Part shown: piece after piece, positions 26,300 to 37,103 of the stretch
Layout of the letters: each line of letters opens with the position of its first letter
Position numbering within the stretch: the first letter of the stretch is position 1
DNA from: an uncultured Clostridia bacterium
GTDB lineage: Bacteria; Bacillota; Clostridia; TANB77; CAG-508
Direction: 5' to 3'
Assembly (NCBI GenBank): GCA_948875265.1
Contig: CAQRYF010000004.1
Coordinates: 1-55,582 of the forward strand
Length of the DNA: 55,582 bases
The notes under the pieces: generated by a model
Databases searched by the model: none
What the model was told of the DNA's origin: nothing
The model's input: the letters and a program-made list of their open reading frames with translations, nothing else
Program-made: the position numbers and the translations under genes

Positions 26300-27934
26300 A
26301 TGATAACAATAGCAAATCCTGAAAAATATGTAGCAGGATTATATGAAAGATTATCCAATGAAAATATTGAAGTTGGTAATGGAGAAGTAATAGTAACAAA
26401 TGAAGATGAGCAAGAAAGTGGGAGTATAAGCACACAAAAACTATTTTTAAGAAACTTTTGTAAAGATAACAACATACAAGTATATGATGACTATACAGAT
26501 GATGGAGTTTCTGGAGCAACATTCGACAGACCAGACTTTAATAGAATGATAAAGGACATTGAAAATAAGAAAATCAATTTAATAATAGTAAAAGACTTAT
26601 CTAGGTTTGGAAGATTATCAAGCAAAATATCATACTATTTAGAAGAATTTTTTATTGAAAAAGGTGTAAGATTTATAGCAGTAACAGATGATATAGATAC
26701 AGGACATATTGAAACATCAGAAGAAATGGTACAATTTAAAGCATTTTTTAATGAGTGGTTTTTGCGTGATACATCAAGAAAAGTAAGGAATGGAAAAAAG
26801 ACAAGAGCAAAAGAAGGAAAAGTAATGACAACATATCCAACTTATGGCTATAAAAAAGATCCATTAGATTATAATCATTATGTAATAGATCAAGATATTG
26901 CTCCAATAGTAAGAAGAATATTTATGCTAGCAAGAAATGGAATGACACCAACAGAAATAGGAAAAATTCTAACAGATGAAAGGACTCTAGTACCATCAGA
27001 AATTGTAGGAAACGGACACACAAGAAAAGATGGAATAAAGCGAGGTTGGAACAGAAACACAGTAAAAAGAATATTGCAAAATGTAACTTATTTAGGTTGG
27101 GTATCAAATGGAAACACAAAAAAGATAAACTATAAGAGCAAGAAAACAATGATAATGCCTAAAGAAGATAGAATAATCGTAAAAGATATGCACACACCAA
27201 TAATTGATGAAGAAACATTTAACATAGTACAAGATATGATAAAAAGCAGAACAGGAGTAAGAACAAAGTCGTATGATTGGTTACTAAAAGGATTAGTATG
27301 TTGCAAAGAATGTGGAAAAAAATTAAGTCTAGTACCACAAAAACATCCAAAAAAAACAACATTTTATTTAAGGTGCAATACTTATGCAAGTAACACACAA
27401 TTAGGATTATGCACACCACATAGCAATAACCTAGAAAAAGTAACAGACTTTGTAATTGAGCAAATTAAGAAAAGATGTAGAGAGTTTTTAAATGAGGAGA
27501 AATACACTAAAATAGCAAATACATCAAAAGACAAGATAATCAAAGATAGGTTTAATGTTAAAAATGAAATTCTTATTTTAGAAAAGAAAATTAAAGATAC
27601 AAACAAGCGAATAGACAAGTTATATGAAGATAAATACAATGGACTATTTGAAGATGAAGATTTTACAAGACTTTATTCAAAACAGATAGAAAACAGAAAA
27701 CAAGCAGAAGAAAGAATAAAGCAGTTACAAGAACTAGAACAAAAAGAAGATTCATCAATAGACATTAACAAACTTGTAAGCGATTTTGTTAATATGAAAG
27801 AAATAACAAGAACAATGCTTGTATCTTTAGTAGATAAGATAGAAATATCAGAAAGTAAAGAAATAACTATATATTATAAATTCAATATTTTAAATATAGG
27901 AAATGAAGATAATAAATTACAAAATGTTGGCTAA
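26300..27934 (+). CDS. Large serine recombinase (integrase/excisionase)
   Basis: The 544-residue protein has an N-terminal resolvase domain with catalytic Ser in YERLSNEN (about residue 20) and the arginine motif KDLSRFGR, a recombinase domain (about 170-300), a zinc ribbon (CKECGKK, then C and C in LRCNTYASN/LGLCTP, about 335-375) and a C-terminal coiled coil (about 420-480). It catalyses site-specific integration and excision of the element without homology. It ends 33 bp before the right junction, as expected for an element-encoded integrase that acts at attP next to its own gene. ATG behind AGAGAGG. Confidence 0.95.
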   Translation: MITIANPEKYVAGLYERLSNENIEVGNGEVIVTNEDEQESGSISTQKLFLRNFCKDNNIQVYDDYTDDGVSGATFDRPDFNRMIKDIENKKINLIIVKDLSRFGRLSSKISYYLEEFFIEKGVRFIAVTDDIDTGHIETSEEMVQFKAFFNEWFLRDTSRKVRNGKKTRAKEGKVMTTYPTYGYKKDPLDYNHYVIDQDIAPIVRRIFMLARNGMTPTEIGKILTDERTLVPSEIVGNGHTRKDGIKRGWNRNTVKRILQNVTYLGWVSNGNTKKINYKSKKTMIMPKEDRIIVKDMHTPIIDEETFNIVQDMIKSRTGVRTKSYDWLLKGLVCCKECGKKLSLVPQKHPKKTTFYLRCNTYASNTQLGLCTPHSNNLEKVTDFVIEQIKKRCREFLNEEKYTKIANTSKDKIIKDRFNVKNEILILEKKIKDTNKRIDKLYEDKYNGLFEDEDFTRLYSKQIENRKQAEERIKQLQELEQKEDSSIDINKLVSDFVNMKEITRTMLVSLVDKIEISESKEITIYYKFNILNIGNEDNKLQNVG

Positions 27935-27947
27935 ATTAAAAAAAATA

Positions 27948-27971
27948 GTCATAACGGAATATTAGGACAAT
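27948..27971. other. Right attachment junction (attR)
   Basis: Arm GTCATAA 27948-27954 and core ACAAT 27967-27971. In a circle, this arm and TTATGAC at 14249 would flank one ACAAT with gaps of 12 and 9 bases, placing the centre of the 40-bp dyad at the AC of the core. Confidence 0.72.
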
Positions 27972-28986
27972 AATTGTACTTCTAATACTAGCTGGAATAA
28001 CAATAGCAATGTTGATGGGAGAGAATGGAATTATAAAACAAGCCAAAGAAGCAAAACAAGAAACAGAAAGAACAGGAGCAAGAGAAAAACTACAAATAGA
28101 AGCAAGTGGAAGTTATGAGGAAGGAAAGTATGATGTAAATAAGGCAAAAGAAAACTTAAAAAATAATTTAAATATAAAAGATGAACAAATCACAGATAGT
28201 GAAGGGATATTAACTGTAGAGTATGAAAATCATAAATTTTATATAGATAAAAAAGGAAAAGTAACAGAAGGGATAACATCAGGAATAATAGCAAGTAAAC
28301 CTACAGAGTATTTCGGTAAAAGCATTACAAACTATGAATGTGAAAATAGTGAAGGTGTAAGTGAATGGCAAATATTTTATGCAGATGATGAAAAAATATA
28401 TCTGATAACAAGTCAAAATGTGGGATATGAGTATGCACCAAAAGGTAAATTAGGAACTAGTCCAAATAAAGGATTAAGTGAAGTGTATAAAGATTACAAA
28501 GGTTCGGAAGATATATTAGCTAATCAAAAAACTGCTAATTTACTAAAATATGCTAAAGATTATCCAGATGCAGCTAATGGAGGAATTAAAGCGTCAGCAT
28601 ATTTACTTGATACAGAAGCATGGAAAAGATTTAAAGGAGAAAAAGCAGAATATGCAATAGGAGGACCTACAATAGATTTATTTATTTTTTCATATAATAA
28701 GAAATATCCTAATAATAAAATAGAGTATAAAATAAAGAATAGTGGATATTATGGAATAAATGATGATGGTTGTATAACTGGAATAAGCACAACTGATACT
28801 CTATATTCAATATATTATACTTGGATTGCAGGGCTTGCAGAAGGACTACCAACGACAAGTGATTTTAGAGGCTGGATTCCTGCAAGAAATCTTAACTGGG
28901 AAGTAGCGATGTTTAGACCAGTAGTTTGTTTAAATTCAGGTATTGAATTAAATGAATTAGAAAATGGAATGTTTGAGATAAAATAG
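27967..28986 (+). pseudogene. 3' part of the split pilin-like surface protein gene
   Basis: The frame resumes with ACA ATA ATT GTA CTT, encoding TIIVLLILAGITIAM, the second half of the prepilin hydrophobic stretch, and continues for 339 codons to a normal stop. The C-terminal region (KPTEYFGKS, then AWKRFKG, then FRGWIPARN and MFRPVVCLNS) resembles surface lectin-fold domains found on other clostridial pilin-like proteins. It has lost its own promoter and start, so it is probably silent while the element is integrated. Excision would restore a 355-residue protein with the fragment at 14187. Confidence 0.88.
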
Positions 28987-29003
28987 AAAATTTTGTAAAA
29001 CAC

Positions 29004-29032
29004 TTGAAATTTATTCCAAAGTATAGTACAAT
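29004..29032 (+). promoter_or_regulatory. rpsO promoter
   Basis: TTGAAA (29004-29009) and TACAAT (29027-29032) are 17 bases apart. Confidence 0.7.
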
Positions 29033-29033
29033 A

Positions 29034-29120
29034 GGTATGTTGAAAATAACATACCTTTTACTTAGCCTAAAGTCAAGCACCTAGAACTTTAAGCTCGGTT
29101 AAAGGAAAAAGAAAAATTAG
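29034..29120 (+). promoter_or_regulatory. Structured rpsO leader, candidate S15 autoregulatory site
   Basis: GGTATGTT/AACATACC with a T-run (29034-29061) looks like an early attenuator. It is followed by TAAAGT/ACTTTA (about 29069-29090), just before the ribosome binding site. S15 genes in bacteria often repress their own translation through such leaders. Confidence 0.5.
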
Positions 29121-29131
29121 GAGGTGTAATT

Positions 29132-29395
29132 ATGACAAAGGAAAGAAAACAAGAAATCATTAATACTCATAAAAGAGATGAAAACGATACTGGTTCACCA
29201 GAAGTTCAAGTAGCTCTTTTAACTCAAAGAATTAATGAATTAACAGAACACTTAAAAGTTCATAAAAAAGACAATCACTCAAGACGTGGTCTTTTAAAAA
29301 TGGTTGGTAAAAGAAGAAATTTATTAAACTATTTAGCTAAAAAAGATGTTAACAGATATAGAGCAATTGTTGAAAAATTAGGATTAAGAAAATAA
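29132..29395 (+). CDS. rpsO: Ribosomal protein S15
   Basis: The 87-residue protein is typical of bacterial S15 (usually about 89): the conserved DTGSPEVQVALLTQRINELTEHLK, the HKKDNHSRRGLL motif and YLAKKDVNRYR end are all present. It binds the central domain of 16S rRNA and is a primary assembly protein of the 30S subunit. A strong AGGAGGTG site precedes the ATG, and a terminator follows at 29407. It lies upstream of pnp, the usual order in bacteria. Confidence 0.98.
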   Translation: MTKERKQEIINTHKRDENDTGSPEVQVALLTQRINELTEHLKVHKKDNHSRRGLLKMVGKRRNLLNYLAKKDVNRYRAIVEKLGLRK

Positions 29396-29406
29396 TTAAA
29401 ATTCAT

Positions 29407-29439
29407 AAAAGCCTATGCTTATTCTAGCACGGGCTTTTT
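29407..29439 (+). terminator. rpsO terminator
   Basis: AAAAGCC/GGGCTTTTT stem, with TGC/GCA extension. Confidence 0.65.
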
Positions 29440-29559
29440 GTGAGAAAAACTTATGAAAATAAATCAAGTAAAGTATTAGGTAAGTAGCTTGTATAATATA
29501 TTATAAAATCATTATAATATATTATAGAGGTTACAATCTAAACTTGCTTGATAAAACAA

Positions 29560-29592
29560 TAAGGATTTGAAACCTGGCCCCAAATCCTGGTT
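29560..29592 (+). repeat. Dispersed repeat AAGGATTTGAAACCTGGCCCC
   Basis: About 31 bases are the exact reverse complement of 40624-40656. This copy lies in the leader of pnp. Confidence 0.8.
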
Positions 29593-29638
29593 TTAAGTCT
29601 AGAGGTGCAAATTTAGATAGAAGAGGAGAGAATTAATT

Positions 29639-31768
29639 ATGTTAAAAACATTTGAAACAGAGTTAGCAGGAAGAAAACTTGTAATAGAAACAGGTAAAAT
29701 GGCAGGGTTAGCTAATGGAAGTGTATTAGTACGTTATGGAGATACAGTTGTAATGGTAAATGTTACAGCTTCAAAAGAACCAAGAGAAGGAATTGACTTT
29801 TTTCCATTGTCAGTAGATTTTGAAGAAAAGTTATATTCAGTAGGAAAAATACCAGGAAGCTTTATGAAAAGAGAAGGAAAACCAAGTGATAAAGCAATAT
29901 TAACATCAAGAGCAATTGACAGACCGCTAAGACCTTTATTTCCAAAGGATTTTAGAAATGATGTAGTAGTAGTTGCAACAGTACTTTGTGTTGATCAAGA
30001 TAATTCACCAGAAGTTGCTGCAATGATAGGTGCTGCTTCAGCTTTAGCAATATCAGATATACCATTTGGAGGACCAACAGCAGCAGTAAATGTTGGATTA
30101 GTTGATGGACAAATTATTATAAATCCAACAGAAGAACAAAGAGAAAAAAGTGATTTAACTTTAACAGTTGCTGCAACTCAAAATAAAATTACAATGATTG
30201 AAGCAGGTGCAAATGAAGTTCCTGATGATGTTATGTTAGAGGCTATAAAAACAGCACATGAAGAAATCAAAAAAATATGTGAATTTATTACAAAAATGCA
30301 AGAAGAAATAGGAAAACCAAAATTTGAATACAAATCATTTGAAGTTGACCATGATGTATATGAATTTATTGAAACTAATTTCAAAGATGAGATGAAAGAA
30401 AAAGTTCAAGAAAAAGATAAAGATACTAGAGATAATAATATATCAGAATTAACAGATAAAATAATAGAGAGTTATACTCAAAAATATGGAGAAGAAGCAG
30501 CAGAAGAGCATAAATCTGATATTGGAGAAGCTATTTACAAATTAGAGAAAAAATGCGTAAGAGAAATGATATTTGTAGAACATAAAAGAGTTGACGGAAG
30601 AAAATTAGACGAAATTAGAGAATTATCATGTGAAGTTGGGTTATTACCAAGAGTTCATGGTAGTGCATTATTTACAAGAGGACAAACTCAAGTAATGTCT
30701 ATTGCAACATTAGGAATGATATCAGAAGAACAAAAATTAGATGGTATTGATACAGAAGAATCAAAAAGATATATTCATCATTATAACTTCCCAAGCTATA
30801 GTGTAGGAGAAGCAAGACCTTCTAGAGGACCAGGAAGAAGAGAAGTAGGACATGGAGCTTTAGCAGAAAAAGCATTAGTACCAGTGTTACCATCAAAAGA
30901 AGAATTTCCATATGCAATAAGAGTTGTATCAGAAGTTTTATCATCAAATGGTTCAACATCACAAGCAAGTATATGTGGAAGTACATTATCTTTAATGGAT
31001 GCAGGTGTACCAATCAAAAGACCAGTTGCAGGTATTTCAACAGGGTTAGTAACAAACCCAGATAATGATGAAGACTATGTAATGTTAGTTGATATCCAAG
31101 GATTAGAAGATTTCTTTGGAGATATGGACTTTAAAGTTGGTGGAACTGAAAAAGGTATTACAGCTATACAAGTAGATATTAAATGTGATGGATTAACATA
31201 TGAAATAATTGAAGAAGCATTTGAAAGAACAAGAAAAGCAAGAGCACATATATTAGATGATATTATGAAACCAGTAATTTCTAAACCAAGAGAAGAAATT
31301 TCTGAATATGCGCCAAGAATAGTAAGTACACAAATAAAAGTAGATAAAATAAAAGATGTTATCGGACCTGGTGGAAAAATGATTAATAAAATTATAGATG
31401 AAACAGGTGTTAAGATAGACATTGAAGAAGATGGTCAAGTATTTATCTATTCAACAGATAATGAAAAAGCAATTCAAGCTTTAGAAATGGTAGAAGATAT
31501 TGTAAGAGAAGTAGAAGTTGGTGGAATTTACTATGGAGAAGTAGTAAGATTAATGAACTTTGGAGCATTTGTTGATTTAGGATGTGGAGGAAAAGAAGGC
31601 TTACTACACATTTCTAAAATATCAAAAGAAAGAATTAAGAATATTGAAGATGTTCTTCATGTTGGAGATAAAGTTACTGTAAAAGTAATTGAAATTGATG
31701 AACAAGATAGAATAAATCTTTCAATGATAGATTTAAATGAAAATGTATCTAATGAAGAAGATAAGTAA
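29639..31768 (+). CDS. pnp: Polyribonucleotide nucleotidyltransferase (PNPase)
   Basis: The 709-residue protein has two RNase PH domains (about 10-140 and 320-535) separated by a helical domain, then KH (VIGPGGKMINKI, about 560-620) and S1 (about 625-695, GEVVRLMNFGAFVDLG) domains. It degrades RNA phosphorolytically from the 3' end and takes part in mRNA turnover. Family motifs FTRGQTQV and SNGSTSQASICG are intact. It follows rpsO; its leader holds a dispersed repeat. A clear terminator lies downstream. Confidence 0.98.
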   Translation: MLKTFETELAGRKLVIETGKMAGLANGSVLVRYGDTVVMVNVTASKEPREGIDFFPLSVDFEEKLYSVGKIPGSFMKREGKPSDKAILTSRAIDRPLRPLFPKDFRNDVVVVATVLCVDQDNSPEVAAMIGAASALAISDIPFGGPTAAVNVGLVDGQIIINPTEEQREKSDLTLTVAATQNKITMIEAGANEVPDDVMLEAIKTAHEEIKKICEFITKMQEEIGKPKFEYKSFEVDHDVYEFIETNFKDEMKEKVQEKDKDTRDNNISELTDKIIESYTQKYGEEAAEEHKSDIGEAIYKLEKKCVREMIFVEHKRVDGRKLDEIRELSCEVGLLPRVHGSALFTRGQTQVMSIATLGMISEEQKLDGIDTEESKRYIHHYNFPSYSVGEARPSRGPGRREVGHGALAEKALVPVLPSKEEFPYAIRVVSEVLSSNGSTSQASICGSTLSLMDAGVPIKRPVAGISTGLVTNPDNDEDYVMLVDIQGLEDFFGDMDFKVGGTEKGITAIQVDIKCDGLTYEIIEEAFERTRKARAHILDDIMKPVISKPREEISEYAPRIVSTQIKVDKIKDVIGPGGKMINKIIDETGVKIDIEEDGQVFIYSTDNEKAIQALEMVEDIVREVEVGGIYYGEVVRLMNFGAFVDLGCGGKEGLLHISKISKERIKNIEDVLHVGDKVTVKVIEIDEQDRINLSMIDLNENVSNEEDK

Positions 31769-31780
31769 AAGTAGCATGTG

Positions 31781-31807
31781 AAAAGAAGAGGGGAAACCTC
31801 TTCTTTT
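31781..31807 (+). terminator. pnp terminator
   Basis: AAAAGAAGAGG/CCTCTTCTTTT with a GGAAA loop. Confidence 0.85.
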
Positions 31808-31827
31808 AAAAGTCTTATATTTTAGTA

Positions 31828-31856
31828 TTGATATATAGCTAAATATCTTATATAAT
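31828..31856 (+). promoter_or_regulatory. Promoter of the metallopeptidase gene
   Basis: TTGATA (31828-31833) and TATAAT (31851-31856) are 17 bases apart. Confidence 0.65.
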
Positions 31857-31893
31857 AATATAAAGACTAAAGAATAAATGAGGAACAGTTTTT

Positions 31894-33145
31894 ATGAAAA
31901 ATAGAAAAAATACTGTAAGCAAAATTTGGAATTTAATAATATCAGTAATACTACTAGTTTGCTTATATTTCGTATATCAATTTTATCAAACAAATAATTT
32001 TAATGAATTTGTAAGAAGTGAGACAAATTTATATACTTCAGAATTTAAAAGAGATAATAAGGTAAGATATTCTGATAAAAGAAGTTATAATATAAGTTCT
32101 ACACAATTTAATGATGCAATGTTTTATAAAAATATAAAAGTAGAAAAAAATCACCCTTATAAAGTAACTTGTATGGTTAAAACAAATAATGTAGAATCTA
32201 AAGAAGAAAAGTCTGGAGTAGGAGCCCATATATCAATTGAAGGTACAACAGAAAGATCAATAGCAATCATAGGAACCCACGATTGGCAAAAAATAGAACT
32301 AATATTCAACTCTAAGAATAGAGAAAATGTAAATATAGGATTTAGGTTAGGGGGATATCTAGGAGAAGCTAAAGGAGAAGTGTGGTTTTCAGACTTTACA
32401 ATAGAAGAAGGAACTGAAGATAACAGTCAAAGTAACCAATGGAAATTTGCGAACTTTATATTTAAAACAACAGATGTTAATTTAAATGGAGAACAAATAA
32501 AATTAGAAGTAACAAATAGTGATATGATTGATATAACAAATACAATAACTAGATTTGAGAAATCAACTAGTGAACTATCTAAAGGAAAAATGACTGCAAA
32601 ATGTGATACATATAAAATAGATGTACCATTGACAAAATTATCATATGATGAAGAATTTGGATATTATGTGTCTCCAGAAGATGTTGAAGAACAAATAAAA
32701 GATATCATTTCAAAAAATGATTATGACCATATATTTGTAATAGTTAGACTTCGGAGATGATAAACACCAAAATAATATACAAGTCAATGATTGGATAGGA
32801 TTAGGCTCAATGGATTATTATGGAATAGGATTTTCAAACATAAGACTTCCAAACAATTCAAAAAGTTATATTTATAAATACAATACAAAAATAAACGCAT
32901 TTCCAGAAGAAGTTTTTTTACATGAATTTTTACATTCTCTAGAAAGAAATGCTAAAGAATATGGATACGAAAGACCAGAACTACATGATTATGAGAAATA
33001 TGGATATAAAAACGAAGCTGTGATAGGACAAAAGAAATGGTATATAGATTATATGAATAAAACAATAAAAACACAGTCAGGATATATTGGACTACCAAAA
33101 GAAATATATAATTTAAAACCTGCTAAGAACAGTAACTTCACATGA
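31894..33145 (+). CDS. Secreted zinc metallopeptidase with CBM-like domain, +1 shift at CGG 32752
   Basis: Frame-corrected length is 416 residues. An N-terminal membrane segment (about 10-30) is followed by a beta-rich region (about 45-165) resembling a carbohydrate-binding module, a linker domain, then a peptidase region with HEFLH at 343-347 (the HExxH zinc motif). Zero frame reads CGG AGA TGA at 32752 and stops; reading GGA from 32753 gives VRLGDDKHQ and continues through the HExxH motif to 33145. Without the shift the catalytic half is never made. Function is likely on the cell surface; the peptidase subfamily is not recognised. Confidence 0.75.
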
Positions 33146-33236
33146 GACAGTAGGGACAGGGGAAAAATGTATCAAAGTTGTGTCGAAAAAAGTAGAATAA
33201 TAAATCTAATAGATGATAAAGAAAGGAATTTAAAAA

Positions 33237-34262
33237 GTGAAAGTATCAGAATTTAATTATGAATTACCAGAAGAACTAATAGCACAAACACCATTAGAAA
33301 AAAGAGATGAATCAAGATTAATGGTATTAGATAGAAATAAACAGACAATAGAACATAAAATATTTAGAGATATCTTAGATTATTTAAAACCAGGAGATGT
33401 GCTAGTAAGAAACAATACTAAAGTAATACCAGCTAGAATTTATGGAAAAAAGGAGACAGGAGCAAATGTTGAATTTTTATTATTAAATAATATTAAGGGA
33501 GATATTTGGGAGTCTATTGTAAGGCCAGGAAATAAGTTACATATAGGTACAAAGGTGATATTTGGTGATGGAATATTAGAAGCGGAAATATTAGATATAA
33601 TGCCAGGAGGAACAAGAAAAGTTGAATTTAAATATAATGGGATATTTAATGAAATATTAGATGAAATTGGATTAATGCCATTACCTCCTTATATTCATGA
33701 AGAATTAAAACAAAAAGATAGATATCAAACCGTATATGCAAGACATAATGGGTCAGCAGCTGCTCCAACAGCAGGATTACATTTCACTCCAGAATTGTTA
33801 GAAAAAATCCAAGGAAAAGGAGTAGAAATTGCAAATGTAACATTGCATGTGGGGATAGGTACATTTAGACCAGTAAAAGAGGATACTGTAGAAGCACACA
33901 AAATGCATTCAGAGCATTTTTATATTAAACAGGAAGATGTTGAAAAAATCAATAAAGCAAAGAAGAATGGAAACAGAGTAATTGCAGTAGGGACAACCTC
34001 TTGTAGAGTATTGGAAACAATTAGCGATGAGAAGACAGGAATGGTAAAGCCAATAGAAGATGATACACAGATTTTCATTTATCCAGGATATAAGTTTAAA
34101 TGTATAGATGGATTAATTACTAATTTTCATTTGCCACAATCTACATTATTAATGTTAGTGTCAGCACTAGCAGGTAAAGATTATATGATGAAAGCATATG
34201 AAGAAGCTGTAAAAGAGAAATACAGATTTTTTAGTTTTGGAGATGCGATGTTTATATGCTAG
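33237..34262 (+). CDS. queA: S-adenosylmethionine:tRNA ribosyltransferase-isomerase
   Basis: The 341-residue protein starts at a GTG behind AAGGAA and has QueA motifs: FNYELPEELIAQTP, RPGNKLH, NGSAAAPTAGLHFT and NFHLPQSTLLMLV. It transfers the ribosyl group of SAM to preQ1 in tRNA, forming epoxyqueuosine. It lies 27 bp upstream of tgt, the enzyme that inserts preQ1, so the two form an operon for queuosine modification. No preQ1 riboswitch is recognisable in the leader. Confidence 0.97.
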   Translation: MKVSEFNYELPEELIAQTPLEKRDESRLMVLDRNKQTIEHKIFRDILDYLKPGDVLVRNNTKVIPARIYGKKETGANVEFLLLNNIKGDIWESIVRPGNKLHIGTKVIFGDGILEAEILDIMPGGTRKVEFKYNGIFNEILDEIGLMPLPPYIHEELKQKDRYQTVYARHNGSAAAPTAGLHFTPELLEKIQGKGVEIANVTLHVGIGTFRPVKEDTVEAHKMHSEHFYIKQEDVEKINKAKKNGNRVIAVGTTSCRVLETISDEKTGMVKPIEDDTQIFIYPGYKFKCIDGLITNFHLPQSTLLMLVSALAGKDYMMKAYEEAVKEKYRFFSFGDAMFIC

Positions 34263-34289
34263 AAGAGATTTTAATAAAAGGAGAATATC

Positions 34290-35418
<1,129 letters not shown>

Positions 35419-35434
35419 ATATGGGGGTATACAA

Positions 35435-36907
35435 ATGAATTTGATGGAGGAAAGTTTTCAAAATAGAGAAGAAAAAAAGAAAAAAAATATTACTACAATT
35501 ATATTAATAGCTATAATTTTGCTTGTTGTAATAATTGTTTCAATTGCAGGATATTTAGTGTATTTACAAAATAGTACATTAAAATTAGCCTTGAATGGAC
35601 AACAAAATGAAAAGATAAAACAAATGTTGGTTTTTGAAAATGATGGTACTATATATGTTCCAATAAAGGAAATATCAAGTCATTTAGGATATGAAAGCTA
35701 TAATGGAGAATATAGTGATAAATCAGAAGAACCAAGTAAATGTTATGTACAATCAGAAAATGAAGTAGCAAATTTTTCATTAGGGTCTAATAAGATATAT
35801 AAATTAGATTTATCTAAAAATGAAGCAAACTATGAATATATATATACTAAAAAGCCAGTAAAAGCAATAAATGGTGTATTATATACAACAACAGAAGGAT
35901 TAGAAAAAGCTTTTAATGTTAGTTTCCAATATAACCAAGATAATAATAGAATATATATATATACATTACCTTATCTTGTTGAGTCATATACAAGTAGAGT
36001 ATTAGATTTTGGATATACAGAAATAAGTAGTGAATTTGTTAATCAAAAAACAATATTACAAGACATGATTGTAGTAAGTAAGGAAAATAAAAAGTATGGT
36101 GTAATAGATCTTCAAGGAAATTCTATAATAGAACCTAAATATGATAATATTACATATCTTCCTAATACAGGAGATTTCTTAGTAGAAACAAATAAAAAAG
36201 TAGGTATATTATCTAAATCAAAAGAAACAAAAGTACAAATTATATATGATAGTATAGAATTAATGGATAGTGATGCTGGGTTATATGTGGCAAAAAAAGA
36301 TAACAAATATGGTGTAATAGATATAAAAGGTAATATAAAAATATATATAGAAAATGATGAAATAGGAATAGATATTTCGAAGTTTACACAAAATAATATA
36401 AAAAACAACTATTTATTAGCTGATAATTTAATACCAGTAAGAAAAGATAAAAATTGGGGATTATATGACAAAAATGGAAAACAAGTTGTTGATTTTGAAT
36501 ATGATAGTTTCGGTTATATAGCTTCAAGTAATAAAGATGCATTAAATTTATTAGTAATTCCAAATTATAATGTTGTAGTTGCATGTAAAAATAAAAAGTA
36601 TACATTAATAAATTCATCAGGAAATCAACTGTTTGGAGCAGTTGCAGATGATATATATATGACAATAAGTGGAGGAGAAAGACATTATTATATTGCAGTA
36701 AATGACCAAAAGATGGATGCAGAAGCTTATCTAGATTCTAAAGGAATAACATCAAAAGACACAGGTGAAACAAGTCAAGATAAGAGTAATAGTAACTCAA
36801 ATACAAGAAATCAAAATGAAGTAAATAATACAAATACAGTAAGAACAACAAATGAGACGAATTCTTCTGCTATAAATACAAATCAAAGAACTAATAACGA
36901 TGAATAA
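35435..36907 (+). CDS. Membrane-anchored WG-repeat protein
   Basis: The 490-residue protein has a cytoplasmic Lys-rich start, one membrane segment (about 20-44), a region like the copper amine oxidase N-terminal fold (about 55-180) with VPIKEISSHLGY, then at least four WG-type beta repeats (about 205-415): KYGVIDLQGNSIIEPKYD, KYGVIDIKGN and NWGLYDKNGKQVVDFEYD. The C-terminal 70 residues are Asn/Thr/Ser-rich. It probably lies on the outer face and binds cell-wall or other ligands; no enzymatic motif is seen. It is 16 bp after tgt and shares its operon; a terminator follows. Confidence 0.8.
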   Translation: MNLMEESFQNREEKKKKNITTIILIAIILLVVIIVSIAGYLVYLQNSTLKLALNGQQNEKIKQMLVFENDGTIYVPIKEISSHLGYESYNGEYSDKSEEPSKCYVQSENEVANFSLGSNKIYKLDLSKNEANYEYIYTKKPVKAINGVLYTTTEGLEKAFNVSFQYNQDNNRIYIYTLPYLVESYTSRVLDFGYTEISSEFVNQKTILQDMIVVSKENKKYGVIDLQGNSIIEPKYDNITYLPNTGDFLVETNKKVGILSKSKETKVQIIYDSIELMDSDAGLYVAKKDNKYGVIDIKGNIKIYIENDEIGIDISKFTQNNIKNNYLLADNLIPVRKDKNWGLYDKNGKQVVDFEYDSFGYIASSNKDALNLLVIPNYNVVVACKNKKYTLINSSGNQLFGAVADDIYMTISGGERHYYIAVNDQKMDAEAYLDSKGITSKDTGETSQDKSNSNSNTRNQNEVNNTNTVRTTNETNSSAINTNQRTNNDE

Positions 36908-36909
36908 TA

Positions 36910-36930
36910 AAAGAAGCCTAGGCTTCTTTT
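36910..36930 (+). terminator. Terminator after the queA-tgt operon
   Basis: AAAGAAGCC/GGCTTCTTT. Confidence 0.85.
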
Positions 36931-37103
36931 ATTTGATATAAATAAATGTATTAGTTTAATTATGAAAGGGAAGAGTTCGAAAAATTAATTAAATATTTTA
37001 TAAAAACCATTTACTTTTTTCGATAAATTGTATAAAATATATTTAATTGAGAAAAAATGTCAAAAAACAAAAGAAAATGTATTAAAAGAAAGGAAGGATA
37101 TCA

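Larger units (their letters stand above)
14235..27966 (+). mobile_element. 13.7 kb integrative mobilizable element carrying a DGR
   Basis: The boundaries are set by the interrupted pilin gene: ACAAT is present at both ends (14235-14239 and 27967-27971), and removing one copy with the intervening DNA restores the reading frame. A large serine recombinase ends 33 bp from the right junction. Other element genes are TnpV, an AlbA-type regulator, a replication-type HTH protein, a MobV relaxase, two Xre-type regulators, a DUF6076-like protein and the DGR. There is no type IV secretion set, so it would rely on a helper for conjugation. The heptamer TTATGAC at 14249 and its reverse complement at 27948 flank the junctions as arms of the predicted circular attP. 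Confidence 0.88.

Noticed and set aside
33146..33236. preQ1 riboswitch upstream of queA
   Set aside because: No recognisable preQ1 aptamer; only a single GGGAC-type repeat arm and AT-rich leader.
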